From Caulobacteraceae bacterium (GTDB lineage: Bacteria > Pseudomonadota > Alphaproteobacteria > Caulobacterales > Caulobacteraceae): a stretch of 64,000 nt of DNA. The translations under genes and the position numbers were made by a program. The notes beneath the pieces are model-generated. The model did no database searches. It had not been told where the DNA came from and saw nothing but the letters and a program-made list of their open reading frames with translations. Where the stretch lies: positions 186,001-250,000 of the forward strand of contig CANJLH010000003.1 of assembly GCA_947475415.1 (NCBI GenBank). The letters are read 5' to 3'. Positions 1 to 8,023 of this stretch are shown here, piece after piece (the stretch's first letter is position 1; the number at the start of each line of letters is the position of its first letter).

Positions 1-56
1 TTCAGAACCCTCAAACCCGCAAGCGCATCCTTAGGCCCGGCGACTTGCGCGCTCAT
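1..56 (-). CDS. CaiB/BaiF class III CoA-transferase, N-terminal fragment
   Basis: Only the first 18 codons are inside the window; the gene runs off the left edge. The ATG is the complement of 54-56. The peptide ends in ALAGLRVL, which resembles the usual opening of family III (CaiB/BaiF) CoA-transferases, where LxGLRVLD starts the first strand of the Rossmann-like fold. These enzymes move CoA between carboxylic acids, often in carnitine, bile-acid or aromatic catabolism. The neighbouring SDR on the same strand would fit a catabolic cluster. The call rests on a very short stretch, so it is tentative. Confidence 0.45.
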   Translation of the reverse strand, partial: MSAQVAGPKDALAGLRVL

Positions 57-131
57 GGCGGCCCTCCCTTTGTTCTGTAGACTTGTACGGAACCCCTGCG
101 TCCTGGGCCAGTAGACTTCACGCGCTGCGCC

Positions 132-869
132 CTATCGGGCGTTCGCGCCACCGTCGATGTGCAGGGTCTGTCCGGTCACCCATGAGGCGTCCTCGCTGCA
201 AAGGAAGCGGATCGCGCCGAAGAGGTCACGAGTATTGCCGACCCGTTTGATCGCCGCACCGGCGACAATCCGCTCGAACCCGGGAATCTGCCCCTTGGCG
301 CCCTCAAAGGCCGAAATGCCGGGGGCGATGCAATTGACTGTGATCCCGTGCTCGCCGAGCGGCCGGGCCAGTCCCGAGGTCATGTGCTCCACAGCGTTCT
401 TGGTGATCCCATAGCTGTCGCCACCGCCGGCGGACGCCACCGAGGAGACGTTGATGATCCGCCCCCAGCCATTCTGCTTCATCAGCGGATAGGCCGCCTG
501 GCAACAGAATAACGTGCCGTTGACGTTCACCTTCCAGGCCGCGTCCCACATTTCGTCGGGACACTCCAGCAGACCGGCTTGCGCCAGGCCCCGCCAAAGG
601 CCGGCGTTGTTGACCAGCACGTCGAGGCGCCCGAACGCCTCCATCGTGCGGTCCATCATGGCGCGGATGCTGGCTTTGTCGGTGATGTCCACATCCACTG
701 CGATGGCCTTGCCGCCGGCCGACGCGGCGTCGGCCGCCGCGCCCTCCGCGCCCTTGATGTCGGCGACGACCACGTGGGCGCCCTCGCGGGCGAAATTGCG
801 AGCGTAGTCGCGCCCAAGTCCGCGGGCGGCGCCCGTCACGATCACCACCCGCCCCGCCAGTTCCGACAT
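132..869 (-). CDS. SDR family NAD(P)-dependent oxidoreductase
   Basis: Classical short-chain dehydrogenase of 245 residues, the normal length. It shows the cofactor-binding motif TGAARGLG at residues 12-19, NNAG near 87-90, and the catalytic YxxxK as Tyr153 and Lys157, with Ser142/143 upstream. An Asp after the second strand (VVVAD) suggests NAD(H) rather than NADP(H) preference, which is inference. I chose the ATG at 869 because GAAGGG lies about 8 nt before it; a TTG seven codons upstream has poorer spacing. It is on the same strand as the CoA-transferase start at the window edge, so it may belong to a catabolic operon. The substrate cannot be read from sequence. Confidence 0.9.
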   Translation of the reverse strand: MSELAGRVVIVTGAARGLGRDYARNFAREGAHVVVADIKGAEGAAADAASAGGKAIAVDVDITDKASIRAMMDRTMEAFGRLDVLVNNAGLWRGLAQAGLLECPDEMWDAAWKVNVNGTLFCCQAAYPLMKQNGWGRIINVSSVASAGGGDSYGITKNAVEHMTSGLARPLGEHGITVNCIAPGISAFEGAKGQIPGFERIVAGAAIKRVGNTRDLFGAIRFLCSEDASWVTGQTLHIDGGANAR

Positions 870-935
870 CGGTGCGCCCTTCGCTGCCAAGCCTTATCCA
901 GCCTGCTTAGGCGGGTGCGCGGCCGCGCCGCAAGG

Positions 936-1760
936 CTATTTCCAGGCGCGAAGACCTGGCGGCGGGCCGTTCGCGGGCGGGCCCGCAATGCATTGCGCGA
1001 TGTTCATCCAGGTTTTGGCAGCCTCGCCGCTGACGGCCAGGCCGGTATCGGCCACATTGCGCCGCTGCGTGGCGACTAGACAGAAGTCCGCGGCCGCGCC
1101 CTCAACCCGGCTCGGAGAGGCCGGATCATTCCAGGTCCACACCGCCCCGGATGGCGCGGTCAGGGCGACGAACGGCTTGGGGTCCGGCGGGGTAAGGCCC
1201 CGGTTGGCGAAGCTGAAACCCATCGTGCGTAATCCGAACTCGACGACATTGCGAATCCGATCGCCCTCGGCGCGGCGCACACGGCAGAGGTCGAACACAT
1301 CCTGGCCGTAGCCCCAGGTCTCCATCTGCCGGGCGTTGACCAGGGTCTCGGCGCGCATGGGTGCGGCGAACCAGGCCACCTTGGCGTCCTCCTTCTGGGC
1401 CAGGGCCGCAGCGCGCAGTTCCAGCTGGCCGGCGCCCCAGGCGGCCAGCAGCTGCGCCCAGCTCAGGGCGTCCAGCCGCGAACTTTCATAGAGGGCGATG
1501 CGGCGGAAGGAGTCCTCCCGCGGCGTGTCCGGCGCCGGCGGCTTGGTGCCTTCCGCGAAACGGGCGTGCTCTTCTTTGAAGCGCTCCGGATCGGACAGGG
1601 ACAAGGTCGCCAGCCGGTCGATCATCACCATGTGCTTGATCGAATCCACCACACGCCAGCCATAGAACGGCGTCACCGCGCCGGGATCGGCGTCGGCGGT
1701 CAGCTCACGCAAAGCCGCGACTTCTTCCGCCAGATCATCACACGCTGAACGCAAGCTCAT
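936..1760 (-). CDS. TIGR03084 family (wyk/DinB-like) putative metal-binding protein
   Basis: A 274-residue protein matching my memory of the TIGR03084 family. The N-terminal half is a DinB/mycothiol-maleylpyruvate isomerase-like four-helix bundle, with His-containing segments around residues 40-50 (SIKHMVMIDR). The METWGYGQDV segment near the middle and the C-terminal TAPSG...WTWND and TQRRN blocks are typical. DinB-like bundles usually hold a metal with three histidines. The reaction of this family is not established. It lies between the SDR and the polysaccharide operon, on the same strand, with 66-nt and 30-nt gaps. Confidence 0.75.
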   Translation of the reverse strand: MSLRSACDDLAEEVAALRELTADADPGAVTPFYGWRVVDSIKHMVMIDRLATLSLSDPERFKEEHARFAEGTKPPAPDTPREDSFRRIALYESSRLDALSWAQLLAAWGAGQLELRAAALAQKEDAKVAWFAAPMRAETLVNARQMETWGYGQDVFDLCRVRRAEGDRIRNVVEFGLRTMGFSFANRGLTPPDPKPFVALTAPSGAVWTWNDPASPSRVEGAAADFCLVATQRRNVADTGLAVSGEAAKTWMNIAQCIAGPPANGPPPGLRAWK

Positions 1761-1790
1761 GGGGCCGACACCTCTGACTTCGCCGTATGG

Positions 1791-3008
1791 TCAGGCCGCC
1801 TTCGCGCGCCTTTTGGCAAGGCGGGCGTAAACCGGCTCATAATTCGCCACCGAACGCGCCCAGGTGCGCTCCTCGCGCACATAGGCGAGGCCGGCGGCGT
1901 GTATCGCCGGCCAAGATTCGCGTGAGTCGAACAACCGCGCCAGGGTCGCCGCCAGGGCGACCGGGTCGTCAGCCGGAAACAGGGCGCCGGTGACGCCGTC
2001 ACGGATCAGCTCCTTGTGTCCCCCCACGTCGGACGCCACCACCAGCTTGCCCTGGGCCATAGCCTCCAGCGGCTTCAAAGGCGTGACGAGGTCGGTCAGC
2101 CGGGACCGCTTGCGGGGATAAGCCAGGATGTCGACCAGACTGTAGTAGCGGTCGACTTCGGCATGCGGCACGCGGCCCACGGCGATCACGGTGTCCTGCA
2201 ATCCGCTCGCCGCGATGCGCTGCTTCAACCGATCTTCTTCCGGGCCGCCGCCCACCAGCAGGACCTTCAAGCGCGGTCTGGAATCGCGCAGACGCTCGGC
2301 GGCCTCCACCAGCAGTTCCAGGCCCTCGTAGTCATAGTAGGACCCCAGGAACCCGACCACCTCGCAATCGTCGAGCCCCAGGCGCCCGGAGAGCTCCTGA
2401 TCGCGCGGGATTACGCCACTGAACTGGTCGATGTCGACGGCGTTCGGAATGACAACAATCCGCTCAGGATCGACGCCGCGCGCCACCATATCGCCGCGCA
2501 GGCCATCGCAAATACAGGCCAGGGCGTCCACGCGCCGCGCCGCATAGGTCTCGAGCCAGCGCGTCGCGCGGTACTTGGGCCCGCCTTCCCGGGCCGTGCC
2601 GTGGGAGACAGCAGCGTCTTCCCAGGTCGCACGGATCTCATAGACGCAAGGGATGTTCAGGGCGCGCGCCACCGACAAGGTCGGCAGCGCGTTCAGGACC
2701 GGCGAATGGGCATGCAGGATGTCGGGCTGCGTCTTGCGCGCCAACGCCAGCAGCGCCGCGCGGGTGGCGCGCATCTCGGCCAGCTCGGCGAGGCCCGCCG
2801 GCAACGACCGGCCCGGCGCAGGTGTTCGATGGAATACCAGCCCCTCTTCCACCGTCTCTGGATTGGGCCCGGCCTGGACATGGCGCGGCGTCGTCAGTTG
2901 AACCGTTTCCCAACCGCGATTGCGCTGCTCGCGCAGGATCGCCCGGCTTCGGAAGGTGTAGCCTGACTGCAGCGGCAGCGAGTGGTCAAAGACGTGCAGA
3001 ATTCGCAT
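1791..3008 (-). CDS. glycosyltransferase family 4, exosortase (XrtA)-associated type
   Basis: GT-B fold glycosyltransferase of 405 residues that moves a sugar from a nucleotide donor onto a growing glycan on the cytoplasmic side. The N-terminus (MRILHVFDHSLPLQSGY, then FRSRAIL) and the TTPRH segment are characteristic of the TIGR04063 family, known from PEP-CTERM/exosortase-A polysaccharide loci. The C-terminal half carries the GT4 donor site: VGFLGSYYDYEG, LLVGGGPEE, and EAMAQGKLVVASDVGG. It lies 3 nt after wecC, so the three genes form one operon. No exosortase or PEP-CTERM protein is inside the window, so the link to that system is inference from family membership. The acceptor is unknown. 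Confidence 0.88.
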   Translation of the reverse strand: MRILHVFDHSLPLQSGYTFRSRAILREQRNRGWETVQLTTPRHVQAGPNPETVEEGLVFHRTPAPGRSLPAGLAELAEMRATRAALLALARKTQPDILHAHSPVLNALPTLSVARALNIPCVYEIRATWEDAAVSHGTAREGGPKYRATRWLETYAARRVDALACICDGLRGDMVARGVDPERIVVIPNAVDIDQFSGVIPRDQELSGRLGLDDCEVVGFLGSYYDYEGLELLVEAAERLRDSRPRLKVLLVGGGPEEDRLKQRIAASGLQDTVIAVGRVPHAEVDRYYSLVDILAYPRKRSRLTDLVTPLKPLEAMAQGKLVVASDVGGHKELIRDGVTGALFPADDPVALAATLARLFDSRESWPAIHAAGLAYVREERTWARSVANYEPVYARLAKRRAKAA

Positions 3009-3011
3009 GCG

Positions 3012-4256
3012 CTACCAGACACCGCGGGTATCGACGACGATCTTGTCCTTCACCACGTCATGGTCGATGGCGAGGAAGGAGGCGTGGTCGACCAGCAGGA
3101 GCAGGATGTTGGCCCGCTCGGTCGCCTGATCGAAATCGGCCAGGGTCACGCCGGTCCCATCAAGGGACTTCGGCAAGGCGTTGATGTGAGGCTCGACGAC
3201 CAGCAGTTCACCCACCTTGTCATGGGCGAGGTGCTGGACGATTTCCACCGCCGGACTTTCCCGAAGGTCATCGACATTGGCCTTGTAGGACAACCCCAGG
3301 CAGGCGATCACCGGCTCCTTGAGTTGGGCCGCCAGCGCCTTGACTTTTTCAACCACCGCGCGGGGCTTGGCGTCGTTAACTTCCCGGGCGGTCCGGATCA
3401 GCCGGCTGTTGACGGGGTCAGAGGTGACGATGAACCAGGGATCCACGGCGATGCAATGGCCGCCGACGCCGGGGCCGGGGCTCAGGATATTCACCCGCGG
3501 ATGCAGGTTGGATAACCGGATCAACTCCCACACATTGATACGCTGCTTGTCGCAGATCACGGAAAGCTCATTGGCGAAGGCGATATTGACGTCCCGGAAG
3601 GCGTTTTCCGTGAGTTTCGCCATCTCAGCGGTGCGCGCATTGGTGAGGTGAATGTCGCCCTTGACGAACACCTTGTAGAGGTTGCTGGCGGCCTGGGCGC
3701 ACTTGCGCGTGACGCCGCCGATCACCCGGGCGTTCTGTACCACCTCACGCAGGATTTGGCCCGGCAGGACCCGCTCAGGGCAGTGCGCCACCCGGATGTC
3801 GGAAAGCTCGCCGGTCTGATGCGGAAACGACAGGTCGGTGCGGCATTCGGCCAGCCAGCGGGAGAGCTGCTCAGTGGCGCCCACGGGAGACGTGGATTCC
3901 AGGATCACCAGGTTGCCCGGCTGGAGCACGGGCGCGATCGAACGGGCGGCGGCCTCGATGTAGGACAGGTCAGGCTCGTGATCGCCCTTGAAGGGTGTGG
4001 GCACGGCCAGAATGAAGGCGTCCGCCGGCTCCGGTGTAAGTGTCGCACGAAGCTTGTTCGCCTGGACCACTTTGCGCAGCAGAACGTCCAGTTCGGGTTC
4101 GACGATATGCGGTTTGCCCTGGTTGATGCTCTCAACCGCGTCCGGGTTTACATCCACGCCGACGACGTCGACGCCATTGTCGGCGAAGACCGCCGAGGTC
4201 GGCAGGCCGATATAACCCATGCCGATCACGCAAATCCGGCTGAAGCGCAGTGTCAT
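3012..4256 (-). CDS. wecC: UDP-N-acetyl-D-mannosamine dehydrogenase
   Basis: A 414-residue member of the UDP-glucose/GDP-mannose dehydrogenase family. It performs the two-step NAD-dependent oxidation of UDP-ManNAc to UDP-ManNAcA. Visible features are the Rossmann motif GMGYIG near residues 12-17, the ESTSPVG block, the GGHCIAVDP block that carries the catalytic Cys in this family, and the C-terminal GLSYKANVDDLRESP substrate segment. Its ATGA overlaps the end of wecB (4253-4256), which indicates translational coupling and supports use of the epimerase product. The wecBC pair feeds ManNAcA into a surface glycan, probably with the downstream glycosyltransferase. Confidence 0.93.
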   Translation of the reverse strand: MTLRFSRICVIGMGYIGLPTSAVFADNGVDVVGVDVNPDAVESINQGKPHIVEPELDVLLRKVVQANKLRATLTPEPADAFILAVPTPFKGDHEPDLSYIEAAARSIAPVLQPGNLVILESTSPVGATEQLSRWLAECRTDLSFPHQTGELSDIRVAHCPERVLPGQILREVVQNARVIGGVTRKCAQAASNLYKVFVKGDIHLTNARTAEMAKLTENAFRDVNIAFANELSVICDKQRINVWELIRLSNLHPRVNILSPGPGVGGHCIAVDPWFIVTSDPVNSRLIRTAREVNDAKPRAVVEKVKALAAQLKEPVIACLGLSYKANVDDLRESPAVEIVQHLAHDKVGELLVVEPHINALPKSLDGTGVTLADFDQATERANILLLLVDHASFLAIDHDVVKDKIVVDTRGVW

Positions 4257-5365
4257 GCTGCCTGTCCTTGCAGAAGTCTTTTGACGATGCGGCCGGCGGC
4301 CTGGCCATCGCCGAAGGGGTTCTTGGCCTGCGCCATGGCGGCGTAGGCATTGGCGTCGTCCAGCAATTCGGACGCTGAGGTGATGAGCGCCTCGGAGGAG
4401 GTGCCGATCAGCCGCGCTGTGCCTGCGGCGATCGCCTCCGGCCGCTCGGTGGTGTCCCGAGTCACCAGCACCGGCTTGCCCAGGCCCGGCGCTTCTTCCT
4501 GCACACCGCCCGAATCGGTGACGATCAGATAGGCTTGGCGCATCAGATAGACGAAGGGCAGGTAGTCCTGCGGCTCAATGAGATGGACGGAGTCGCAGTC
4601 CGCCAGCACTGCCTGGGCGGTGCGCTGGACATTGGGATTTAGGTGCACTGGATAGACAATCTGAACATCGCCGCGCCGCCCGATCTGGGCCAAGGCCTGG
4701 CACACCCGTTCCAACCCGCCGTCGAAATTCTCGCGCCGATGCCCGGTAACCAGGATCAGCCGGCGGTCCGGATCAAGAAATGGGAATTTGTCGGCGAACG
4801 ACCTTGCGCCATCGAGCCGGCCTGCGACCCATTGCAGAGCGTCGATCACGGTGTTTCCGGTCACCAGCAGATCGTCCTCGCGAACGCCTTCGCGGCGCAG
4901 GTTGTCAGCCGCGATCTGGGTGGGCGGGAAATGCACCGCCGCGAGCTGGCCGACCATCCGGCGATTCATCTCTTCCGGCCACGGCGAGTGGATGTTGCCT
5001 GTCCTCAGTCCCGCCTCGACGTGGGCGACCTTGACCTTGCGATAGAACGCCGCGAGCGCACCTGCGAAGGCGGTCGTGGTGTCACCCTGCACCACCACCC
5101 AGTCAGGCTTGAAATCGTCGATGACCCGGCCGACGCCCTCCAGCACGGCGGTGGTGACATGGGTCAGGTCCTGGCCCGGCTTCATGATGTCGAGATCATA
5201 TTCCGGCGTCAGTTCGAAGACCTCGAGGACTGAATCCAGCATTTGCCGATGCTGACCGGTCACGCAGGTTGCGTGGATGATACCGTCGGCGGCGGCGAAG
5301 GCCCGCACCACCGGCGCCAGCTTGATCGCTTCCGGGCGCGTACCGAAGATCGTGAGAACCCGCAT
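4253..5365 (-). CDS. wecB: UDP-N-acetylglucosamine 2-epimerase (non-hydrolysing)
   Basis: A 370-residue epimerase with the GT-B-like fold, interconverting UDP-GlcNAc and UDP-ManNAc in the cytoplasm. Diagnostic segments are the start FGTRPEAIKLAP, the VQGDTTT block, HVEAGLRT, PEEMNR, TGHRRENF and, near the C-terminus, TDSGGVQEEAP, where the conserved acidic and His residues of the family lie. It is the first gene of a minus-strand operon wecB-wecC-glycosyltransferase and overlaps wecC by 4 nt. Its promoter must lie in the 688-nt region to its right, shared with the divergent prkA operon. Confidence 0.94.
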   Translation of the reverse strand: MRVLTIFGTRPEAIKLAPVVRAFAAADGIIHATCVTGQHRQMLDSVLEVFELTPEYDLDIMKPGQDLTHVTTAVLEGVGRVIDDFKPDWVVVQGDTTTAFAGALAAFYRKVKVAHVEAGLRTGNIHSPWPEEMNRRMVGQLAAVHFPPTQIAADNLRREGVREDDLLVTGNTVIDALQWVAGRLDGARSFADKFPFLDPDRRLILVTGHRRENFDGGLERVCQALAQIGRRGDVQIVYPVHLNPNVQRTAQAVLADCDSVHLIEPQDYLPFVYLMRQAYLIVTDSGGVQEEAPGLGKPVLVTRDTTERPEAIAAGTARLIGTSSEALITSASELLDDANAYAAMAQAKNPFGDGQAAGRIVKRLLQGQAA

Positions 5366-5615
5366 GAACTTTCCGTCTCGCCCGACAATCTCGCCTTAGC
5401 AGGCCTTCAACACCGTTTCGGATCACCGAACGTCCCATAACGATCGGGAATCACGACTGGCTCAGAGGGGAAGCAAGAGCGAGTCCAGGCAGCATGGTTG
5501 GATTCCCTGTTTGGGAGTGACCCCTTATGAATCGCTTAAGGCGGGCCTTGGTCCCCTTCTGATGCGGCCGCGCCATCGGCCCAAACGCAACACCGGCGGA
5601 AAAATCCTCACTCCG

Positions 5616-5646
5616 CCCAACAATGGTGCAGCGCAACATTGTTGGG
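5616..5646. repeat. perfect 10-bp inverted repeat (operator or hairpin)
   Basis: The left arm CCCAACAATG (5616-5625) and right arm CATTGTTGGG (5637-5646) are exact reverse complements around an 11-nt spacer. No T-run follows on either strand, and both neighbouring operons diverge from here, so a terminator is unlikely. A dimeric regulator site or an RNA hairpin in a 5' leader are the plausible readings. It lies 251 nt before the wecB start and about 410 nt before prkA. Confidence 0.6.
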
Positions 5647-5754
5647 ACTGTCCATCGCCCGCGGTTGCGGCATTTGCTGGATTCCGCCCACGCGACAGCG
5701 CGCCGCAGTGGGCAAAATGGCGGAATCGGCGTCCACTATTGCTTAACGATTGAA

Positions 5755-5785
5755 GTTCACTCTTGGTTAACGGGCGTTAGTGAAC
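5755..5785. repeat. perfect 7-bp inverted repeat (possible operator)
   Basis: GTTCACT (5755-5761) and AGTGAAC (5779-5785) are reverse complements with a 17-nt spacer containing GGTTAACGGG. The centre-to-centre distance of 24 nt is about two helical turns, which suits a dimer bound to one face of the DNA. It sits inside the AT-richer part of the region and may control prkA. The regulator is unknown. Confidence 0.4.
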
Positions 5786-6053
5786 GCTCGAAAATGAGAC
5801 GACGAGAACCGCGGGGAGAGACCTCCCGATCCGGGATCAGTCTTCGGCCCCAAAGCTGGACAGTGATTGCGCTGCCGATTTCGGCAAGGGGGCGCCATGT
5901 TGCACAGCGATCGTCCGGAACGACCCCTGACATTGGGCCGAAGCTTAGCTATTGGCCAGGCGGAACCGCTTCCACATCCAAAGATTTATTTGTCGGCGGC
6001 GACGCATCGCCTGCGCCGCCTTCTGGTCTCGGCCCCAGCGCATCCCCACATCA

Positions 6054-8018
6054 ATGGACATGACCATGGATATGAACCGCGAACCTGACGTCTTCGATCT
6101 CTGCGCGCACTATTTCGACAGCCGCAAGCAGACCGAACTTTCGTTGCGCGACTACCTGACTCTTTGCCGGGACAGTCCGACCACCTTCGCCAACGCCGCC
6201 GAGCGCATGATCGCGGCGATCGGTGAACCTGAGGTCGTCGATACCTCCGCCGACCCCCGCCTGGGGCGGATATTCATGAACCGCACCATTAAGCGATACG
6301 CGCCGTTCACCGACTTCTTCGGCATGGAAGAGACCATCGAGCGCATCGTGGGCTTCTTCAAGCACGCGGCCCAGGGCCTGGAGGAGCGAAAGCAGATTCT
6401 CTACCTGTTGGGTCCGGTGGGTGGCGGCAAATCGTCCCTGGCCGAGCGCCTGAAGGCGTTGATGGAGACCCTGCCAATCTATGTGTTGAAGGCGGGGGAC
6501 CAGGTGAGCCCGGTGTTCGAATCCCCACTGGGGTTGTTCGATCCCGAGCGGATCGGGCCAATGCTGCAGGACCGCTACGGCATTCCGCGCCGCTATCTCA
6601 CCGGCCTGATGTCGCCCTGGGCGGTCAAGCGGCTGAATGAGTTCGACGGCGACGTGTCGAAGTTCACCGTCGTGCGGTTGATGCCCTCCAAGCTGAACCA
6701 GATCTGCGTCGCCAAGACCGAGCCGGGGGATGACAACAATCAGGACATCTCGTCCCTGGTTGGCAAGGTCGACATCCGCAAGCTTGAGTTCCACGGTCAG
6801 AGCGATCCGGACGCCTATTCCTACACCGGCGGCCTCAACCTCACGACACAGGGCCTCCTGGAATTCGTGGAGATGTTCAAGGCCCCAATCAAGATGCTGC
6901 ACCCGCTGCTCACCGCCACCCAGGAGGGCAACTACGTGGGCACCGAGAGCATCGGTGCGATCCCATTCCAGGGGGTGGTTCTGGCCCATTCCAACGAGGC
7001 GGAATGGCAGGCCTTCCGCAACAATAAGAACAACGAGGCGATGATCGACCGCATCTGCGTGGTCAACGTCCCCTACTGTCTGCGCACCGACGAGGAAGGC
7101 GAGATCTACAACAAACTCCTTCAGTCCTCGGACCTGGCCGCATCACCATGCGCGCCGGGCACTCTGAAGATGCTGTCCCAGTTCTGTGTGCTGTCGCGCC
7201 TGAAGGAACATGAGAACTCCAACCTGTTCTCCAAAATGCGCGTCTACAACGGCGAGAACCTGAAGGACGTCGACCCCAAGGCCAAGGCCATGCAGGAATA
7301 CCGCGACATGGCTGGCGTCGATGAAGGGATGAACGGCGTCTCCACCCGATCAGCCTTCAAGATCCTCGCCGAGACCTTCAACTTCGACAATGACGAAGTG
7401 GCCGCCGACCCGGTGCACCTGATGTATGTGATCGAGCGCTCGATCCGCCGCGCCCAGTATCCTGACGCCGTCGAGAAGCAGTACATCGACTTCATCAAGG
7501 GCGAGCTGGCGCCCCGCTACGCCGAGTTCATCGGCGCGGAGATCCAGAAGGCCTATCTGGAAAGCTACGGCGACTATGGCCAAAACCTGTTTGACCGCTA
7601 CGTGGCCTATGCCGACGCGTGGGTCGAGGACCAGGATTTCAAGGACCCTGACACCGGCGAGTTGTTCGACCGCAAGATGCTCGACCAGGAGCTTTCCAAG
7701 ATCGAGAAGCCGGCGGGAATCGCCAACCCCAAGGACTTCCGCAACGAGGTGGTGAAGTTCTCCCTGCGCGCGCGGGCCGCCAACGCCGGTAAGAACCCTT
7801 CCTGGACATCCTATGAGAAGATCCGCGACGTGATCGAGAAGCGGATGTTCAGCCAGGTCGAGGACCTGCTGCCCGTGATCAGCTTCACCACCAAGGGCGA
7901 CAGGGAATCGGAGAAGAAGCACAACGACTTCGTCGAGCGGATGGTGGCCCGCGGCTACACCGCCCGCCAGACCCGCAGGCTGGTGGAATGGTACATGCGG
8001 GTAGACAAGGCCGGCTGA
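6054..8018 (+). CDS. prkA: PrkA family serine protein kinase
   Basis: A 654-residue PrkA/YeaG kinase (E. coli YeaG is about 644 residues). The N-terminal AAA-like domain has Walker A GPVGGGKSS, preceded by the near-invariant KHAAQGLEERKQILYL; the C-terminal PrkA domain follows. In enterobacteria YeaG acts with YeaH in the adaptation to nitrogen starvation and in stationary phase. The frame stays open upstream to about 5952, but similarity to YeaG only begins around Asp-Val-Phe-Asp, so I placed the start at the ATG at 6054. ATGs at 6060, 6066 and 6072 are alternatives and none has a clear Shine-Dalgarno sequence. It is the first gene of a prkA-yeaH-spoVR operon. Confidence 0.95.
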   Translation: MDMTMDMNREPDVFDLCAHYFDSRKQTELSLRDYLTLCRDSPTTFANAAERMIAAIGEPEVVDTSADPRLGRIFMNRTIKRYAPFTDFFGMEETIERIVGFFKHAAQGLEERKQILYLLGPVGGGKSSLAERLKALMETLPIYVLKAGDQVSPVFESPLGLFDPERIGPMLQDRYGIPRRYLTGLMSPWAVKRLNEFDGDVSKFTVVRLMPSKLNQICVAKTEPGDDNNQDISSLVGKVDIRKLEFHGQSDPDAYSYTGGLNLTTQGLLEFVEMFKAPIKMLHPLLTATQEGNYVGTESIGAIPFQGVVLAHSNEAEWQAFRNNKNNEAMIDRICVVNVPYCLRTDEEGEIYNKLLQSSDLAASPCAPGTLKMLSQFCVLSRLKEHENSNLFSKMRVYNGENLKDVDPKAKAMQEYRDMAGVDEGMNGVSTRSAFKILAETFNFDNDEVAADPVHLMYVIERSIRRAQYPDAVEKQYIDFIKGELAPRYAEFIGAEIQKAYLESYGDYGQNLFDRYVAYADAWVEDQDFKDPDTGELFDRKMLDQELSKIEKPAGIANPKDFRNEVVKFSLRARAANAGKNPSWTSYEKIRDVIEKRMFSQVEDLLPVISFTTKGDRESEKKHNDFVERMVARGYTARQTRRLVEWYMRVDKAG

Positions 8019-8023
8019 GCGCC

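Larger units (their letters stand above)
5366..6053. other. 688-nt divergent regulatory region between wecB and prkA
   Basis: This is the longest stretch without a gene. Both flanking operons read away from it, so it must hold at least two promoters. I see no convincing ORF with a ribosome binding site, and no tRNA. It contains a perfect 10-bp inverted repeat and a perfect 7-bp inverted repeat, listed separately. Base composition around 5735-5800 is more AT-rich than the coding regions, as expected of a promoter. A GGAAC at 5962-5966 is followed after 16 nt by GATT, a poor match to the EcfG-type GGAAC-N16-CGTT element. A small RNA gene cannot be excluded. Confidence 0.6.

Noticed and set aside
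2016-2966. 316-codon plus-strand frame over the glycosyltransferase
   Set aside because: Shadow of the GT4 gene; the minus strand has complete GT-B motifs.
5962-5986. EcfG-type promoter (GGAAC-N16-CGTT) for prkA
   Set aside because: GGAAC is present, but the -10 position reads GATT, too weak a match to claim.
5952-6053. N-terminal extension of PrkA
   Set aside because: The residues are Arg-rich with no PrkA similarity; the family start lies near 6054-6072.
6051-6989. 312-codon open frame antisense to prkA
   Set aside because: It mirrors the codon structure of prkA on the opposite strand, has no recognisable domain and no ribosome site. Long antisense frames are expected in GC-rich DNA.
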